DNA of 18,465 nucleotides from CAYUMU01 sp964445985 (GTDB lineage Bacteria > Planctomycetota > Planctomycetia > Pirellulales > S012-138), in contig CAYUMU010000111.1 of the NCBI GenBank assembly GCA_964445985.1, positions 1 to 18,465 on the forward strand, read 5' to 3'. The notes beneath the pieces were generated by a model that was not told the origin of the DNA, did not search any database, and saw only the letters and a list, made by a program, of their open reading frames with translations. Each line of letters opens with the position of its first letter. Position 1 is the stretch's first letter. The position numbers and the translations under genes are program-made. Positions 1 to 7,382 of the stretch are shown in pieces.

Positions 1-366
1 CCACCGCCACACCCACCACTGCGCACAGCCGCAGAGGGGTTATTGAGCAGTTACCATGCGAGCACGGCTGAAACGCCGAAGTTGTTTTTCATCAGTTACA
101 TAGTGTGCGGATGATGCTCTTTTTGGCTATCGATTGAAGTGGAGGCTTGGTCGTTGACAGAGCCACTCCCATCGCACTCCTCGCTTGCGCTCGGAGTGCC
201 TGTCATCTGATGGGGTGCGCAGTCGGCATTCCCACGGTCAACGGCTCGATCTCTACTGTGGAGCCGTTCTTCCAATTCATACTGACAACGATCTTGAAAG
301 TCTCGCAACCGATCGCCAATTACCCCGTCGTATTTCATGCGGAGTTGACCTTGTGGTCAATCTCTT
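1..366. other. gene-free left edge
   Basis: No convincing gene is visible here. A minus-strand reading frame at 96-338 starts with ATG and lies just downstream of the integrase-like fragment at 367-669. It could be decayed continuation of that gene, because a short part of its N-terminal half is charged and helix-like. Its second half is low-complexity (Ser/Thr/Glu-rich) and unlike a conserved domain, so I do not call it. The plus-strand frames at 147-497 and 185-484 overlap it and show no recognisable motif. Confidence 0.4.
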
Positions 367-669
367 TCAACGACCAGGGATGCCAAAGCGTGAATACCAG
401 TCGTGGACCTTGGAGAACTGTTCGAGGTGGTACTGGAAGTCGGCAACGTTTGGAAAGTCCCCACCAACCTCTCGCTTCCACTGAGCGCAGGCCATAAGCG
501 CATTGGAATAGCCGGTGGATGAGTTGGCAAAATGGAAGTAGCCAACCTTGCCACGGTAGAACTTCTTCCAGCAGGAACGGGCTGCGAACCAGGTCAGGGT
601 TAGCTTGACCCCCTTAGCCCGCTGCAAGTCCGTCCAGGATTGTGCCACGTGCGCCTCGCCCGTATCCAA
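367..669 (-). pseudogene. probable N-terminal fragment of an integrase/recombinase-like protein
   Basis: The 100-residue frame begins at a TTG codon without a well-spaced Shine-Dalgarno. It contains the segment CWKKFYRGKVGYFHF, then a helical stretch ending in HDWYSRFGIP. A CWKK-x-RGK-x-YF hairpin followed by a GY-x(3)-AL helix resembles, from memory, the arm-binding N-terminal region of planctomycetal tyrosine recombinases. The catalytic R-H-x-x-R-Y core is absent: the frame stops right after the fragment and nothing recombinase-like follows downstream (positions below 367). Its place beside tRNA-Arg fits a decayed integrated element. It could instead be a fragment of an uncharacterised lineage-specific family; no search was possible. 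Confidence 0.35.
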
Positions 670-684
670 TGAGTTGTATCCAAT
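662..684. repeat. 9-bp tandem-like direct repeat
   Basis: GTATCCAAT occurs at 662-670 and again at 676-684, separated by five bases. It spans the proposed start of the integrase-like fragment and lies about 95 bases from the 3' end of the tRNA gene. It could be a remnant recombinase arm site or chance. No third copy was noticed nearby. Confidence 0.3.
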
Positions 685-778
685 TTGCTCCCTTCAGGAT
701 GACAAAAGTGGATACAGCGGACAAGCGGCGATTTTCAGTGAATGATCGCAAGTTCTTACTTAACATCGACTTAGGAAG

Positions 779-852
<74 letters not shown>

Positions 853-1057
853 GTGTTGTCGATAGGGGTTGGTTTGGGGGGCTTTTTATCAGTTCCGCCG
901 CTGGGTGGTCTCGCCAGCTTGACTCATTGTAGCGGGTGGGGTTCGAAGGCACTATCCTGGGGAGCGGTCGCCGTTGGGTTGTTCCAGGGAGGAGAGGCTG
1001 GCCCTGCTGGCGAAGGCGGTCGTCTTGTCCAATGGGGAATCTTTCCACGAGGATGTC

Positions 1058-1995
1058 ATGCTTCGAGCTTCGTCTTCATGCGGCCCGCGGGGGCTGGCTG
1101 CCGTCGGTTGCGCCTGGTGTTGCCTTTGGGTGTTCGCCGCCGTGGCTGCGCCCCGTCGGACTACGATCCGGCGGCCCAATTGGAAGTCATGCGAAAGCTC
1201 GACCAGTTGCCAATCAACCAGGGCGTGCTGTTGGGTCAGGCACGCGTGTTGGGTGAATTCAATCAGGTGGCCAAGGACTTTCACCTGGATCGCACCGATC
1301 CGCGGGGTCGCGACTTTACCTTCAAAATGGTTTGGGCTGCTGAGCGGAATCGTGCCCTATTCTGCGGCGCCAACCACAACGTGCCGCACCGCTTGAACGA
1401 TGTTTGGGAATTTGACCTGCCGGCCCTGGCTTGGATTCTGCTCTATGCTCCCGATAATCCGCGCGATTATGTGGGGCTGGGAAAAGATCATAGCGATGTG
1501 GTCTTTCAAGACGGAGTGTTTTTAACCAAGCGCGGCGGGCCAGCGATCATTGCCCACTCCTGGTGGGGACTTACCCATGATCCGAAGCGCAAGCGAATCT
1601 ATGTGCAACGGTGGCATGACACTTTTTGTTACGACCCGGCCAAGAACGAGTGGGCCACATTGATAACAGGTGATGCCGACTCAGGAAACTTTTCTTACGG
1701 TCATGACGCCCGCTCTCCTATGTATTATGATCCGGCGAGCGGCCACGGATTGCTGGTCGAGTTCTCCACTAATCGGATTTGGGCCTTCGATCCCGATCAA
1801 GTGAAGTGGACGCTGCTTGCGCCCCAAGGCGATCCCCTGCCCGAGGGTAAGAAGCGTTTGGCGTTTGTCGATCAGCGGTACAACGTGCTGGTGGTGTTGC
1901 ACGACACCACGGTCTGGGCTTACCGCTATCAATTGGCGCCGCCGCAGGCCGACCCCGTGGGCGGCTTGTCATCGCCTACTTCAACTCGGCCGTGA
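1058..1995 (+). CDS. secreted kelch-type beta-propeller protein, apparently frameshifted
   Basis: The body, in the frame ending at TGA 1993-1995, has repeated kelch-like strands such as NDVWEFDLPALAWILL, DTFCYDPAKNEWATL and NRIWAFDPDQVKWTLL. This suggests a galactose-oxidase/kelch propeller for binding ligands or protein partners outside the cytoplasm. Upstream in that frame the sequence is not protein-like. In the +1-shifted frame an ATG at 1058 has GAGG at 1049-1052 and encodes a typical signal peptide (GLAAVGCAWCCLWVFAAVAA). Adding one C to the C4 run at 1151-1154 joins the two into 312 residues with a junction reading AAPPSDYDPAAQLE. Either the gene carries a real -1 frameshift or the sequence has a homopolymer error. 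The 3' end overlaps the convergent metalloprotease gene by 20 bases. No enzymatic function can be assigned. Confidence 0.72.
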
Positions 1996-3055
1996 ACTTG
2001 AGAAATTGAGCGTCGAAGTGTCTCAAGTTCGTTCCAAAGATCGAGGTGAAATCGGCGATCCGCTGCTGCGAATTATATTCACGAAAGTCGGGCCGTTCGG
2101 CCATGAGTGTCAGATATTTCGCGTACTCGCGAGGTCGGGTTTCTGACAGAAAGAATGTGAACGCCCAGGCTTCCGCGTAGGCCGCGGTGGCGTTGCGGCG
2201 AAAGCTCTGGTCGCCTGCAATCAATTCCGACAGCGAGTCGGAACCGCGGCTCGTCAAAATACGGCGGAACGATTCCAATTGAGGCCGATTGATCCGTTGG
2301 GTGCGCGAGGCGCCGGCTCGGCTGTTCCACACGCCGCGGGCTTCAAATAGCATTCCTAGTCCTTCGGCCACCCAACGCGGCGTAGCGCCAAAGCGGGTGT
2401 GGATGCCGGTGTTGAAGGCCGTTTGGTGGGTCGCTTCATGAATGATTGTTTCGGCATTGGCAAACCAGGCTTCGTTGTCGCGGCCGTCGGTGGCGTCGTA
2501 GAGGACCACGCGATTGGTCGTCGGCGAATAAAAACCCAGCGTACTGGTCGACATGCCAGGCATATATTTCTGTAGATAGCGTAGATATTCCGCGCGATTT
2601 TTCAGTACGATCGCCACCAGCGGAAACTCAACTTTCTTGAGCGAGAAACCTCGCACGGCAAAATAGCTTTGAAAGCCGCGGTATAGTTCGTCGAAGCGAC
2701 TCGCCCAGGCTCTGCCCTGCCCGCGGGGATGCACCACCAGGTAGGGTCCGGCGGCGGTAACTTCAAACGCCGAGCCGAACTCTTGCTCCAGCGAATGACG
2801 CATGGCCATCGTGGTGATGGGCTCGAATTGCCGCGTGGTCTTCTCCACCTTCACGTCACGCGGGTCAAAGTCTAGCAAGCTGCCGTCGGGCCGGAGCAAC
2901 GCGGCGAAACTATCGGACCACGCCAGCGGCGTCCCCTCCGCCATCCGGTCACCCTGCTTCACCTTAATCACGCCGCGATTGGCGTTGGCGGCCGCGAGCA
3001 AGCCCGGAAACATCATGGCGGCGGAGGCGATTGCCAACCCAATCATCAAACGCAT
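1976..3055 (-). CDS. DUF1570-type secreted putative zinc metalloprotease
   Basis: Predicted 359 residues. The ATG at 3055 was chosen because it opens a clean signal peptide (MRLMIGLAIASAAMMFPGLLAAANA). The frame is open for 56 further codons upstream, but that part is not protein-like. Residues about 150-260 resemble DUF1570, a family frequent in Planctomycetes. HEATHQ at 205-211 supplies the HExxH zinc-binding and catalytic motif (H206, E207, H210), and WVAEGLG about 20 residues later offers E231 as a third ligand, a gluzincin arrangement. It is probably exported and membrane- or periplasm-associated. Substrate is unknown; protease activity is inferred from the motif alone. The ribosome binding site is weak. 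The 3' end converges with the kelch gene. Confidence 0.85.
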   Translation of the reverse strand: MRLMIGLAIASAAMMFPGLLAAANANRGVIKVKQGDRMAEGTPLAWSDSFAALLRPDGSLLDFDPRDVKVEKTTRQFEPITTMAMRHSLEQEFGSAFEVTAAGPYLVVHPRGQGRAWASRFDELYRGFQSYFAVRGFSLKKVEFPLVAIVLKNRAEYLRYLQKYMPGMSTSTLGFYSPTTNRVVLYDATDGRDNEAWFANAETIIHEATHQTAFNTGIHTRFGATPRWVAEGLGMLFEARGVWNSRAGASRTQRINRPQLESFRRILTSRGSDSLSELIAGDQSFRRNATAAYAEAWAFTFFLSETRPREYAKYLTLMAERPDFREYNSQQRIADFTSIFGTNLRHFDAQFLKFTAELK

Positions 3056-3390
3056 AGCCGGCTTTCTGTGCGAGAGGTAGCGAGATGGCCGCGCAGCGTG
3101 AACCCCAGCAGAACTCCCCAGGAGGGGGCTGCACTGTGCGCGCGTGGTTCTCCAGCCTAAGCCTAGCTTACGATTCCGACCGTTCGACGAAGAATCGCCC
3201 TCCCGGCGGGGTTCCTTTCGCAAGCCAAAGTCGCCAGGGCTCTCGGAGTACGTCAGACGCGATCGATTCCGGAAATGAAATGGCCGAACTGGCTATTTTT
3301 CCACCTGCTCCTGGTATTATTGTCAGCCAAAGCCGCGCATGATGTTAACGGGGTATCCAACGGGGCGAATCATTCGGGCACACCACCAAA
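3056..3390. promoter_or_regulatory. divergent intergenic region
   Basis: These 335 bases separate the minus-strand metalloprotease gene from the plus-strand prenyltransferase-fold gene, so promoters for both should lie here. An AT-richer patch with TATTAT at 3315-3320 could be a -10 element for the plus-strand gene, but I see no matching -35 box. A plus-strand frame at 3085-3342 has no start signal or recognisable content and is not called. Confidence 0.35.
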
Positions 3391-4347
3391 ATGGCCGGAA
3401 ACGCAACGGGAATGACGTATCTCGAAGAGCTCACGCTCCGCCTGGCGCAAGGCATGGACCGCATGCCCGAGGTGCAGCGGCAGCGGCATGCCCAATTTCT
3501 CATCGCCCGTCAAAACCCCGACGGCGGTTTCTCCGGCCGCGAAGGTGGCAGCGACCTCTACTACTCCGGCTTTGCCCTCCGAGGGCTGGCCATTTTGGGC
3601 GAATTGCAGGGCGAGGTGGCCGAGAGAGCCGCCCGCTTCGTGCGCAGCCGGCTGGGCGGACAAGAGGCGATCATCGATCTGCTCTCGCTGCTGTATAGCA
3701 CCATGCTCCTCGAAACCTCGGCCGGCATCGCCCCGTTGGCTGATATTCCCGCCGGCTGGCAGCAGCGAATCGCCGCGGAGTTCGAACGCTTCCGCCGCGA
3801 AGATGGTGGCTACGCCATGACGGCCGAAGGCCATTCCAGCAGCACCTATTACACCTTTCTGATGTTGCTCAGCCTGCAACTGCTTGGCTGCCAACCGCCT
3901 GAGCCCCAGCGGATTGTGGCCTTCGTGCGTTCGCGTCGCCGCGAAGATGGCGGCTTTGTGGAAATGGGACCGATGAAACGCAGCGGCACCAACCCCACGG
4001 CCGCCGCGGTGGGCACGCTCAAAATCCTGGGCGGCATCGACCACGAGATCCGCGAAGGCGTGCTCGATTACGTGTGCAATCGTCAGAACGACGAAGGGGG
4101 CCTGGCCGCCAACACGCGCATCCCCTTCGCCGACGTGCTCAGCACCTTCACCGGCCTGCTGACGGTAACCGACCTCGATGCAGCCACGGAGCTCGACCTG
4201 CCCGACGCGCGAAAGTTTGTGGAGACCTGCGCGGCCCAAGCTGGCGGCTTCACGGCCGGTCTGCTTGATGAAGTGGCCGACGTGGAATACACCTTCTACG
4301 GCCTGGGCGCCACGGCGCTATTGAACGTGGCGGAGAACCCGGAGTAG
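3391..4347 (+). CDS. prenyltransferase/squalene-cyclase-fold repeat protein
   Basis: 318 residues of alpha-alpha toroid repeats, each ending in a glycine-rich turn: PDGGF (43-47), EDGGY (137-141), EDGGF (185-189), DEGGL (234-238) and AGGF (284-287). This is the PFTB/QW-type repeat of protein prenyltransferase beta subunits and terpene cyclases. The Asp, Cys and His zinc ligands of true protein prenyltransferases are not evident: the usual final His-Thr position reads Tyr-Thr in DVEYTFYGL (297-305), and no Cys follows Asp in ADVLSTFTG. No DxDD protonating motif of class II cyclases is seen. Enzymatic role is therefore uncertain. The start may be 3391 or 3412, as neither has a good Shine-Dalgarno. 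It is followed 57 bases later by a small membrane-protein gene in the same direction. Confidence 0.82.
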   Translation: MAGNATGMTYLEELTLRLAQGMDRMPEVQRQRHAQFLIARQNPDGGFSGREGGSDLYYSGFALRGLAILGELQGEVAERAARFVRSRLGGQEAIIDLLSLLYSTMLLETSAGIAPLADIPAGWQQRIAAEFERFRREDGGYAMTAEGHSSSTYYTFLMLLSLQLLGCQPPEPQRIVAFVRSRRREDGGFVEMGPMKRSGTNPTAAAVGTLKILGGIDHEIREGVLDYVCNRQNDEGGLAANTRIPFADVLSTFTGLLTVTDLDAATELDLPDARKFVETCAAQAGGFTAGLLDEVADVEYTFYGLGATALLNVAENPE

Positions 4348-4404
4348 GATGCCGTGGCGCGTGGCGGGATGGAACCGGGCAGAACTGTCGTCGGAGACGC
4401 TACG

Positions 4405-4878
4405 ATGAATCAAAGTGGAATCGCCGCTGCCGCGCTCTGCGCCGCGAAATGTTTGGCGTTCTTGTTCACGCTGGCGCTGGTCTCGGTGTTGGCCTACTTC
4501 ACCTATGGCGGGGGGATCGCGCTCGCTGTGCCCTGCTATTTTGCCCTGTTCATGTTGATAGCGGTCTATCTCGGACAGGATTCGCGTCGTGCAGAAGCGT
4601 TCGCCCTCGCCGGCTTACGGCTCTTGCTGTTGTGGCAGTTGCTGGCTACCGGCGTTCTGATCCGATCGAGGTTGGTGGCCGAACATGTGTTGGTGAGGTT
4701 GCAGCAATACGAAGCAGCCCATGGCGGCGAACAGCCCGAGACGCTGGAAGAAATGAATGTCTCGATCGCTTGGGCGAATGTTCGTTACTTGAGTGGGTAC
4801 ATTTACTTTTGGTCAGGAAACCGTGGCGCTCCCCATCTGTTTTCCAGCGATGGCAAGTGGGAATACTACGACGACTAA
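4405..4878 (+). CDS. small membrane protein of unknown function
   Basis: 157 residues. The ATG at 4405 is preferred over the upstream GTG/ATG codons because GGAG at 4393-4396 has ideal spacing. Three hydrophobic segments (about 12-33, 36-57 and 66-86) precede a hydrophilic tail. The tail contains QYEAAHGGEQPETLEEM (101-117) and ends in SSDGKWEYYDD. An L-x-x-Y-x-x-x-H-G-x-x-P-x-T-L-E-E-x motif is common in C-terminal domains of planctomycetal pseudopilin-like and DUF1559-type proteins, which is suggestive only. No family is recognised. It may be co-transcribed with the preceding gene; a hairpin follows about 85 bases past the stop. Confidence 0.75.
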   Translation: MNQSGIAAAALCAAKCLAFLFTLALVSVLAYFTYGGGIALAVPCYFALFMLIAVYLGQDSRRAEAFALAGLRLLLLWQLLATGVLIRSRLVAEHVLVRLQQYEAAHGGEQPETLEEMNVSIAWANVRYLSGYIYFWSGNRGAPHLFSSDGKWEYYDD

Positions 4879-4962
4879 GGGCGAGCCGAAGAACAGCTTC
4901 CGGTCATGCCGTTCGCTTCCTGGCTAAATGGTGTTTGCAGAGTTGAATCCGCTGCAACTGGA

Positions 4963-5003
4963 TTCCCGCCCCCGTCTTCACGAGGGCAGGCTCTTCGCGG
5001 GAA
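4963..5003. terminator. possible bidirectional terminator hairpin
   Basis: TTCCCGC (4963-4969) is the reverse complement of GCGGGAA (4997-5003). Between them a second stem can form: CCC-CGT (4970-4975) with ACG-a-GGG (4980-4986) around a CTTC loop. It lies between the convergent membrane-protein gene and menC. There is no T-run on either strand, so factor-independent termination is uncertain. Confidence 0.4.
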
Positions 5004-5032
5004 AGACGGAAATGTGGGAGACATTCAACCAA

Positions 5033-6163
5033 CTAAGCCTTCAAACTCGCCGTGGCTAGCGTAAGCTGCTTCAGCCGGGCGGCAACCGGCTGGGCGCCAA
5101 TGCCGGGCGTGGGGGCGGCCTGCACATGGGGAATGCCTGAGGGGTCGGGCGTGAGCTCCAGCGGCGGGTCGGCCAGGTCTTCGTGATAGAACCGGCTGGA
5201 AGGAAAGATGTCGGCCGGGTAGGTAAAGTTGTCGAGCGTCGCCAGGGCCGTGCAAATCCGTGCCCCCACGGCGCTCTCCAGCATGCCCCCCACCCAGCAG
5301 GGAATGCCGGCCGTTTGGCACAAGTTGTGGATCGCCACGGCCGGCGTCAATCCGCCCACGCGGCCTGGCTTGATGTTCACATAGCGGCAACTCCCCAGCT
5401 CGATGGCTTGGCGCGTGCGGTCGAGCGACGTGATGGTTTCGTCCAAGCACACCGGCGTGCGAATCGCCATTTGTAGGTGGGCGTGATCGATCACGTCGTC
5501 GTGCTGCAACGGTTGCTCGATCATCGCCAAACCAAACTCGTCCACCGCGCGGAACAGTTCCAAATCGCTCAGCCGATAGCCGCTGTTGCAATCGATGTGA
5601 AACACTTGCTCGGGAAATGCCTTGCGCACCGCCGCCAGCATCGGCCGATCCCAGCCAGGGCGGAACTTGAGCTTCACCCGAGGGAACCGCTGCGCCACCG
5701 CGCCGCCAATGCCTTCCAGCAGGTCGTCGATGGAATCCATCACGCCAAAATCGGCGCCTACCGGGATGCGATCGCGGGTGGCCCCCAGCAACTTATGCAG
5801 CGGCAAATCGCGCCGCCGCGCTTCGAGATCCCACCAGGCCGTATCGAGGGCCGCCTTGGCAAAGGGGTTGCCTTTGAAGTGAGCCAGGCGAGCTTGCAGG
5901 GCTTCGCCGGCAGCGATGTCTTGGCCCAGCAAGGCCGGGGCCAGCCATTGTTGCACGCAATGAAACACGCCCGCGGCCCATTCGGGGCTGTAGCACGGGG
6001 CGGCAAACGGCGCGGCTTCGCCCCAGCCGGTGAGCCCTCCGCCGTGCATCGCGACCAGCACGCTTTCAATCGCGGCGTCTTCGCCATAGGCGGTTCGCCA
6101 GGGGTAGATCAGCGGCATCGCCACATGGTAGATGTCGATGGATTCGATCCGCACGGGGGGCAT
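5033..6163 (-). CDS. menC: o-succinylbenzoate synthase (enolase superfamily)
   Basis: 376 residues from the ATG at 6163, chosen because family members begin with this strand (IESIDIYHVAMPL); a GTG at 6235 overlapping the ferredoxin end is the alternative. It has a capping domain, then a (beta/alpha)7-beta barrel with every expected active-site residue: K164 and K166 (VKLKFRPG), metal ligands D191 (HIDCNSGY), E216 (MIEQPL) and D241 (CLDETI), and base K265 (NIKPGRVGG). Their spacing matches the Bacillus/Amycolatopsis OSBS/NSAR type. The enzyme dehydrates SHCHC to o-succinylbenzoate in menaquinone synthesis, in the cytoplasm. N-succinylamino-acid racemase activity cannot be excluded, since the same family does both. 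It lies 53 bases downstream of the ferredoxin gene in the same orientation. Confidence 0.88.
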   Translation of the reverse strand: MPPVRIESIDIYHVAMPLIYPWRTAYGEDAAIESVLVAMHGGGLTGWGEAAPFAAPCYSPEWAAGVFHCVQQWLAPALLGQDIAAGEALQARLAHFKGNPFAKAALDTAWWDLEARRRDLPLHKLLGATRDRIPVGADFGVMDSIDDLLEGIGGAVAQRFPRVKLKFRPGWDRPMLAAVRKAFPEQVFHIDCNSGYRLSDLELFRAVDEFGLAMIEQPLQHDDVIDHAHLQMAIRTPVCLDETITSLDRTRQAIELGSCRYVNIKPGRVGGLTPAVAIHNLCQTAGIPCWVGGMLESAVGARICTALATLDNFTYPADIFPSSRFYHEDLADPPLELTPDPSGIPHVQAAPTPGIGAQPVAARLKQLTLATASLKA

Positions 6164-6216
6164 GCCTTGCAGGGAAACAGGGGAGGCGAAGGGCAAACGC
6201 TGGAGCCTGCGATCAA

Positions 6217-6576
6217 CTATTGCTTTTCGACCCACACCGGCGGGGGCTGGATCTCTTCGGCAGGGCGATTGCCACAGTCGGCGCGGCCGCTGCCAGCCAA
6301 CCGGCTAATGGCGCGCACCGTCATGTCGGTTTCGCAAACGATCTGGCAGCTCAGCCGGATGCCGACCAAACCCCGGGCGGTCAGCAATTGCTGTTCGGCC
6401 GCGGTTTGCATTTCCGGCTCGCCCTCGACAAATTCCACCCGGCAGGTGGTGCAGCGAGCGTTGCCTCCGCAGGCATGCAGTTGATCGAGACCCGCTTCGT
6501 CTCGCAAAGCCAGCACCAGCCGTTTTTCGCGGGGTACTTCGAACGTGCCAATGCCTTCGACGGTGAGCTGGGGCAT
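6217..6576 (-). CDS. [2Fe-2S] ferredoxin, adrenodoxin-type cysteine spacing
   Basis: 119 residues. The ATG at 6576 has GGGAAAG seven bases upstream; in-frame codons further up lie in non-coding sequence. The protein starts as a beta-grasp fold (MPQLTVEGIGTFEVP). Its cluster ligands are C36, C42, C45 and C77, i.e. C-x5-C-x2-C-x31-C. The CX5CX2C loop (ACGGNARCTTCRV) is that of adrenodoxin/Isc-type and related bacterial ferredoxins rather than the CX4C plant type. It should carry electrons in the cytoplasm; the partner is unknown. It is the promoter-proximal gene of a two-gene unit with menC, although OSBS itself needs no electron donor. A C-terminal extension with Cys103 follows the fold. Confidence 0.88.
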   Translation of the reverse strand: MPQLTVEGIGTFEVPREKRLVLALRDEAGLDQLHACGGNARCTTCRVEFVEGEPEMQTAAEQQLLTARGLVGIRLSCQIVCETDMTVRAISRLAGSGRADCGNRPAEEIQPPPVWVEKQ

Positions 6577-6796
6577 GAGAAACTTTCCCTGGTATGAGGA
6601 ACTTCGCCCCGGTGGGCGGTTGCTGCGAATTGCCTGTAGGTTGTGATCGTACGACGATGTCGCGGAGAACGCAAAGGGGGACGGCACTTGGTTGCATGCG
6701 TTCGTTGCAGAGCCTGCCATGCACCGCGTAAAATCAGCCCGCCGGTTCATCCATTCGCCGATCCGGATCTCACCTCTTAAGTAGAGGAGTTTAATC
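6577..6796. promoter_or_regulatory. divergent promoter region
   Basis: 220 bases separate the ferredoxin-menC unit (minus) from the small membrane-protein gene (plus). The inverted repeat ATCGT-ACG-ACGAT at 6646-6658 contains the palindrome CGTACG and is a weak candidate operator. I cannot place -35/-10 boxes with confidence. Confidence 0.35.
6773..6789 (+). promoter_or_regulatory. hairpin overlapping a strong ribosome binding site
   Basis: CCTCT (6773-6777) is the reverse complement of AGAGG (6783-6787), with loop TAAGT. The right arm is part of GAGGAG (6784-6789), the Shine-Dalgarno of the gene starting at 6797. The short stem could mask the ribosome binding site and make translation condition-dependent. 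The stem is only five pairs, so its stability is doubtful. Confidence 0.4.
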
Positions 6797-7342
6797 ATGG
6801 GCAGCGAGTTCAATCCGATCGAGGGCAGTCCCAGTCCGGCAGAAGCGACACCCGTTGTGGCCGGGCGGTTGGCGACTCCGGCGCCAACGCCCGTGGTCGG
6901 ATATCCTCAAGGCGCTAATCCTTCTGGTTCCTACTCGGCGAAGAGCCCGTCCACCAATCCTTACGCGGCCCCGCATGCGCCGTTGGCCAACGTGGAGCCG
7001 CAGCGCGATTATCTGCGAAGCGTGGCGGCAGGCCAGAAACGGGTAATCTTTGCCCTGGCGGCGCAGCTCTTGAGCAGCGTTGCGCTGGTTGCTCTGGCGT
7101 CCAGACTGCCCCTCGCGGCGGGCCTGATCGGCATCGTCGTCGGCCTCACGGTCGCCTTCCTGGCGATTTCGCTATCGATCAAGGTCTATGGCCCGGTGCG
7201 TGGCGTGGCGCTGGGAATCTTTACGCTCGTGCCCTGGTTTGGGTTGTTTTTCCTGCTGGTCATCAACGGCCGCGCCACCGGCATTTTGAATTTGCACGGA
7301 ATCCACGTGGGCTTTCTGGGCGCAGATACCAGCAGGATCTAG
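6797..7342 (+). CDS. small Pro-rich N-terminus, three-helix membrane protein
   Basis: 181 residues from ATG 6797 with the Shine-Dalgarno GAGGAG at 6784-6789. Residues 1-65 are Pro/Ala/Ser-rich and probably disordered (NPYAAPHAPLANVEP). Three hydrophobic segments follow at about 83-101, 105-127 and 135-156. The tail reads NGRATGILNLHGIHVGFLGA, a pattern I associate from memory with a widespread but uncharacterised planctomycetal membrane-protein family (N-x-x-A-T-x-x-L-x-x-x-G-x-x-V-G-x-x-G-A). Function is unknown. It is transcribed alone, away from the ferredoxin gene, and converges with the TPR-like gene 40 bases on. Confidence 0.85.
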   Translation: MGSEFNPIEGSPSPAEATPVVAGRLATPAPTPVVGYPQGANPSGSYSAKSPSTNPYAAPHAPLANVEPQRDYLRSVAAGQKRVIFALAAQLLSSVALVALASRLPLAAGLIGIVVGLTVAFLAISLSIKVYGPVRGVALGIFTLVPWFGLFFLLVINGRATGILNLHGIHVGFLGADTSRI

Positions 7343-7382
7343 CCACGGCCTGATAAGCAGGTCGACAAATCGCCCGCCGCAT

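Noticed and set aside
919..958. Possible sigma-70 promoter TTGACT (919-924) with TATCCT (953-958)
   Set aside because: The spacing between the boxes is 28 bases, too long for a functional pair.
853..1057. Extension of the kelch frame back to GTG 853
   Set aside because: The translated stretch is Gly/Arg-rich and irregular, the start abuts the tRNA gene, and a better start with Shine-Dalgarno and signal peptide exists at 1058 in the neighbouring frame.
5477..6484. 335-residue plus-strand open frame
   Set aside because: It is antisense to menC and the ferredoxin gene, both of which show complete active-site or cluster motifs; no family resemblance in the shadow.
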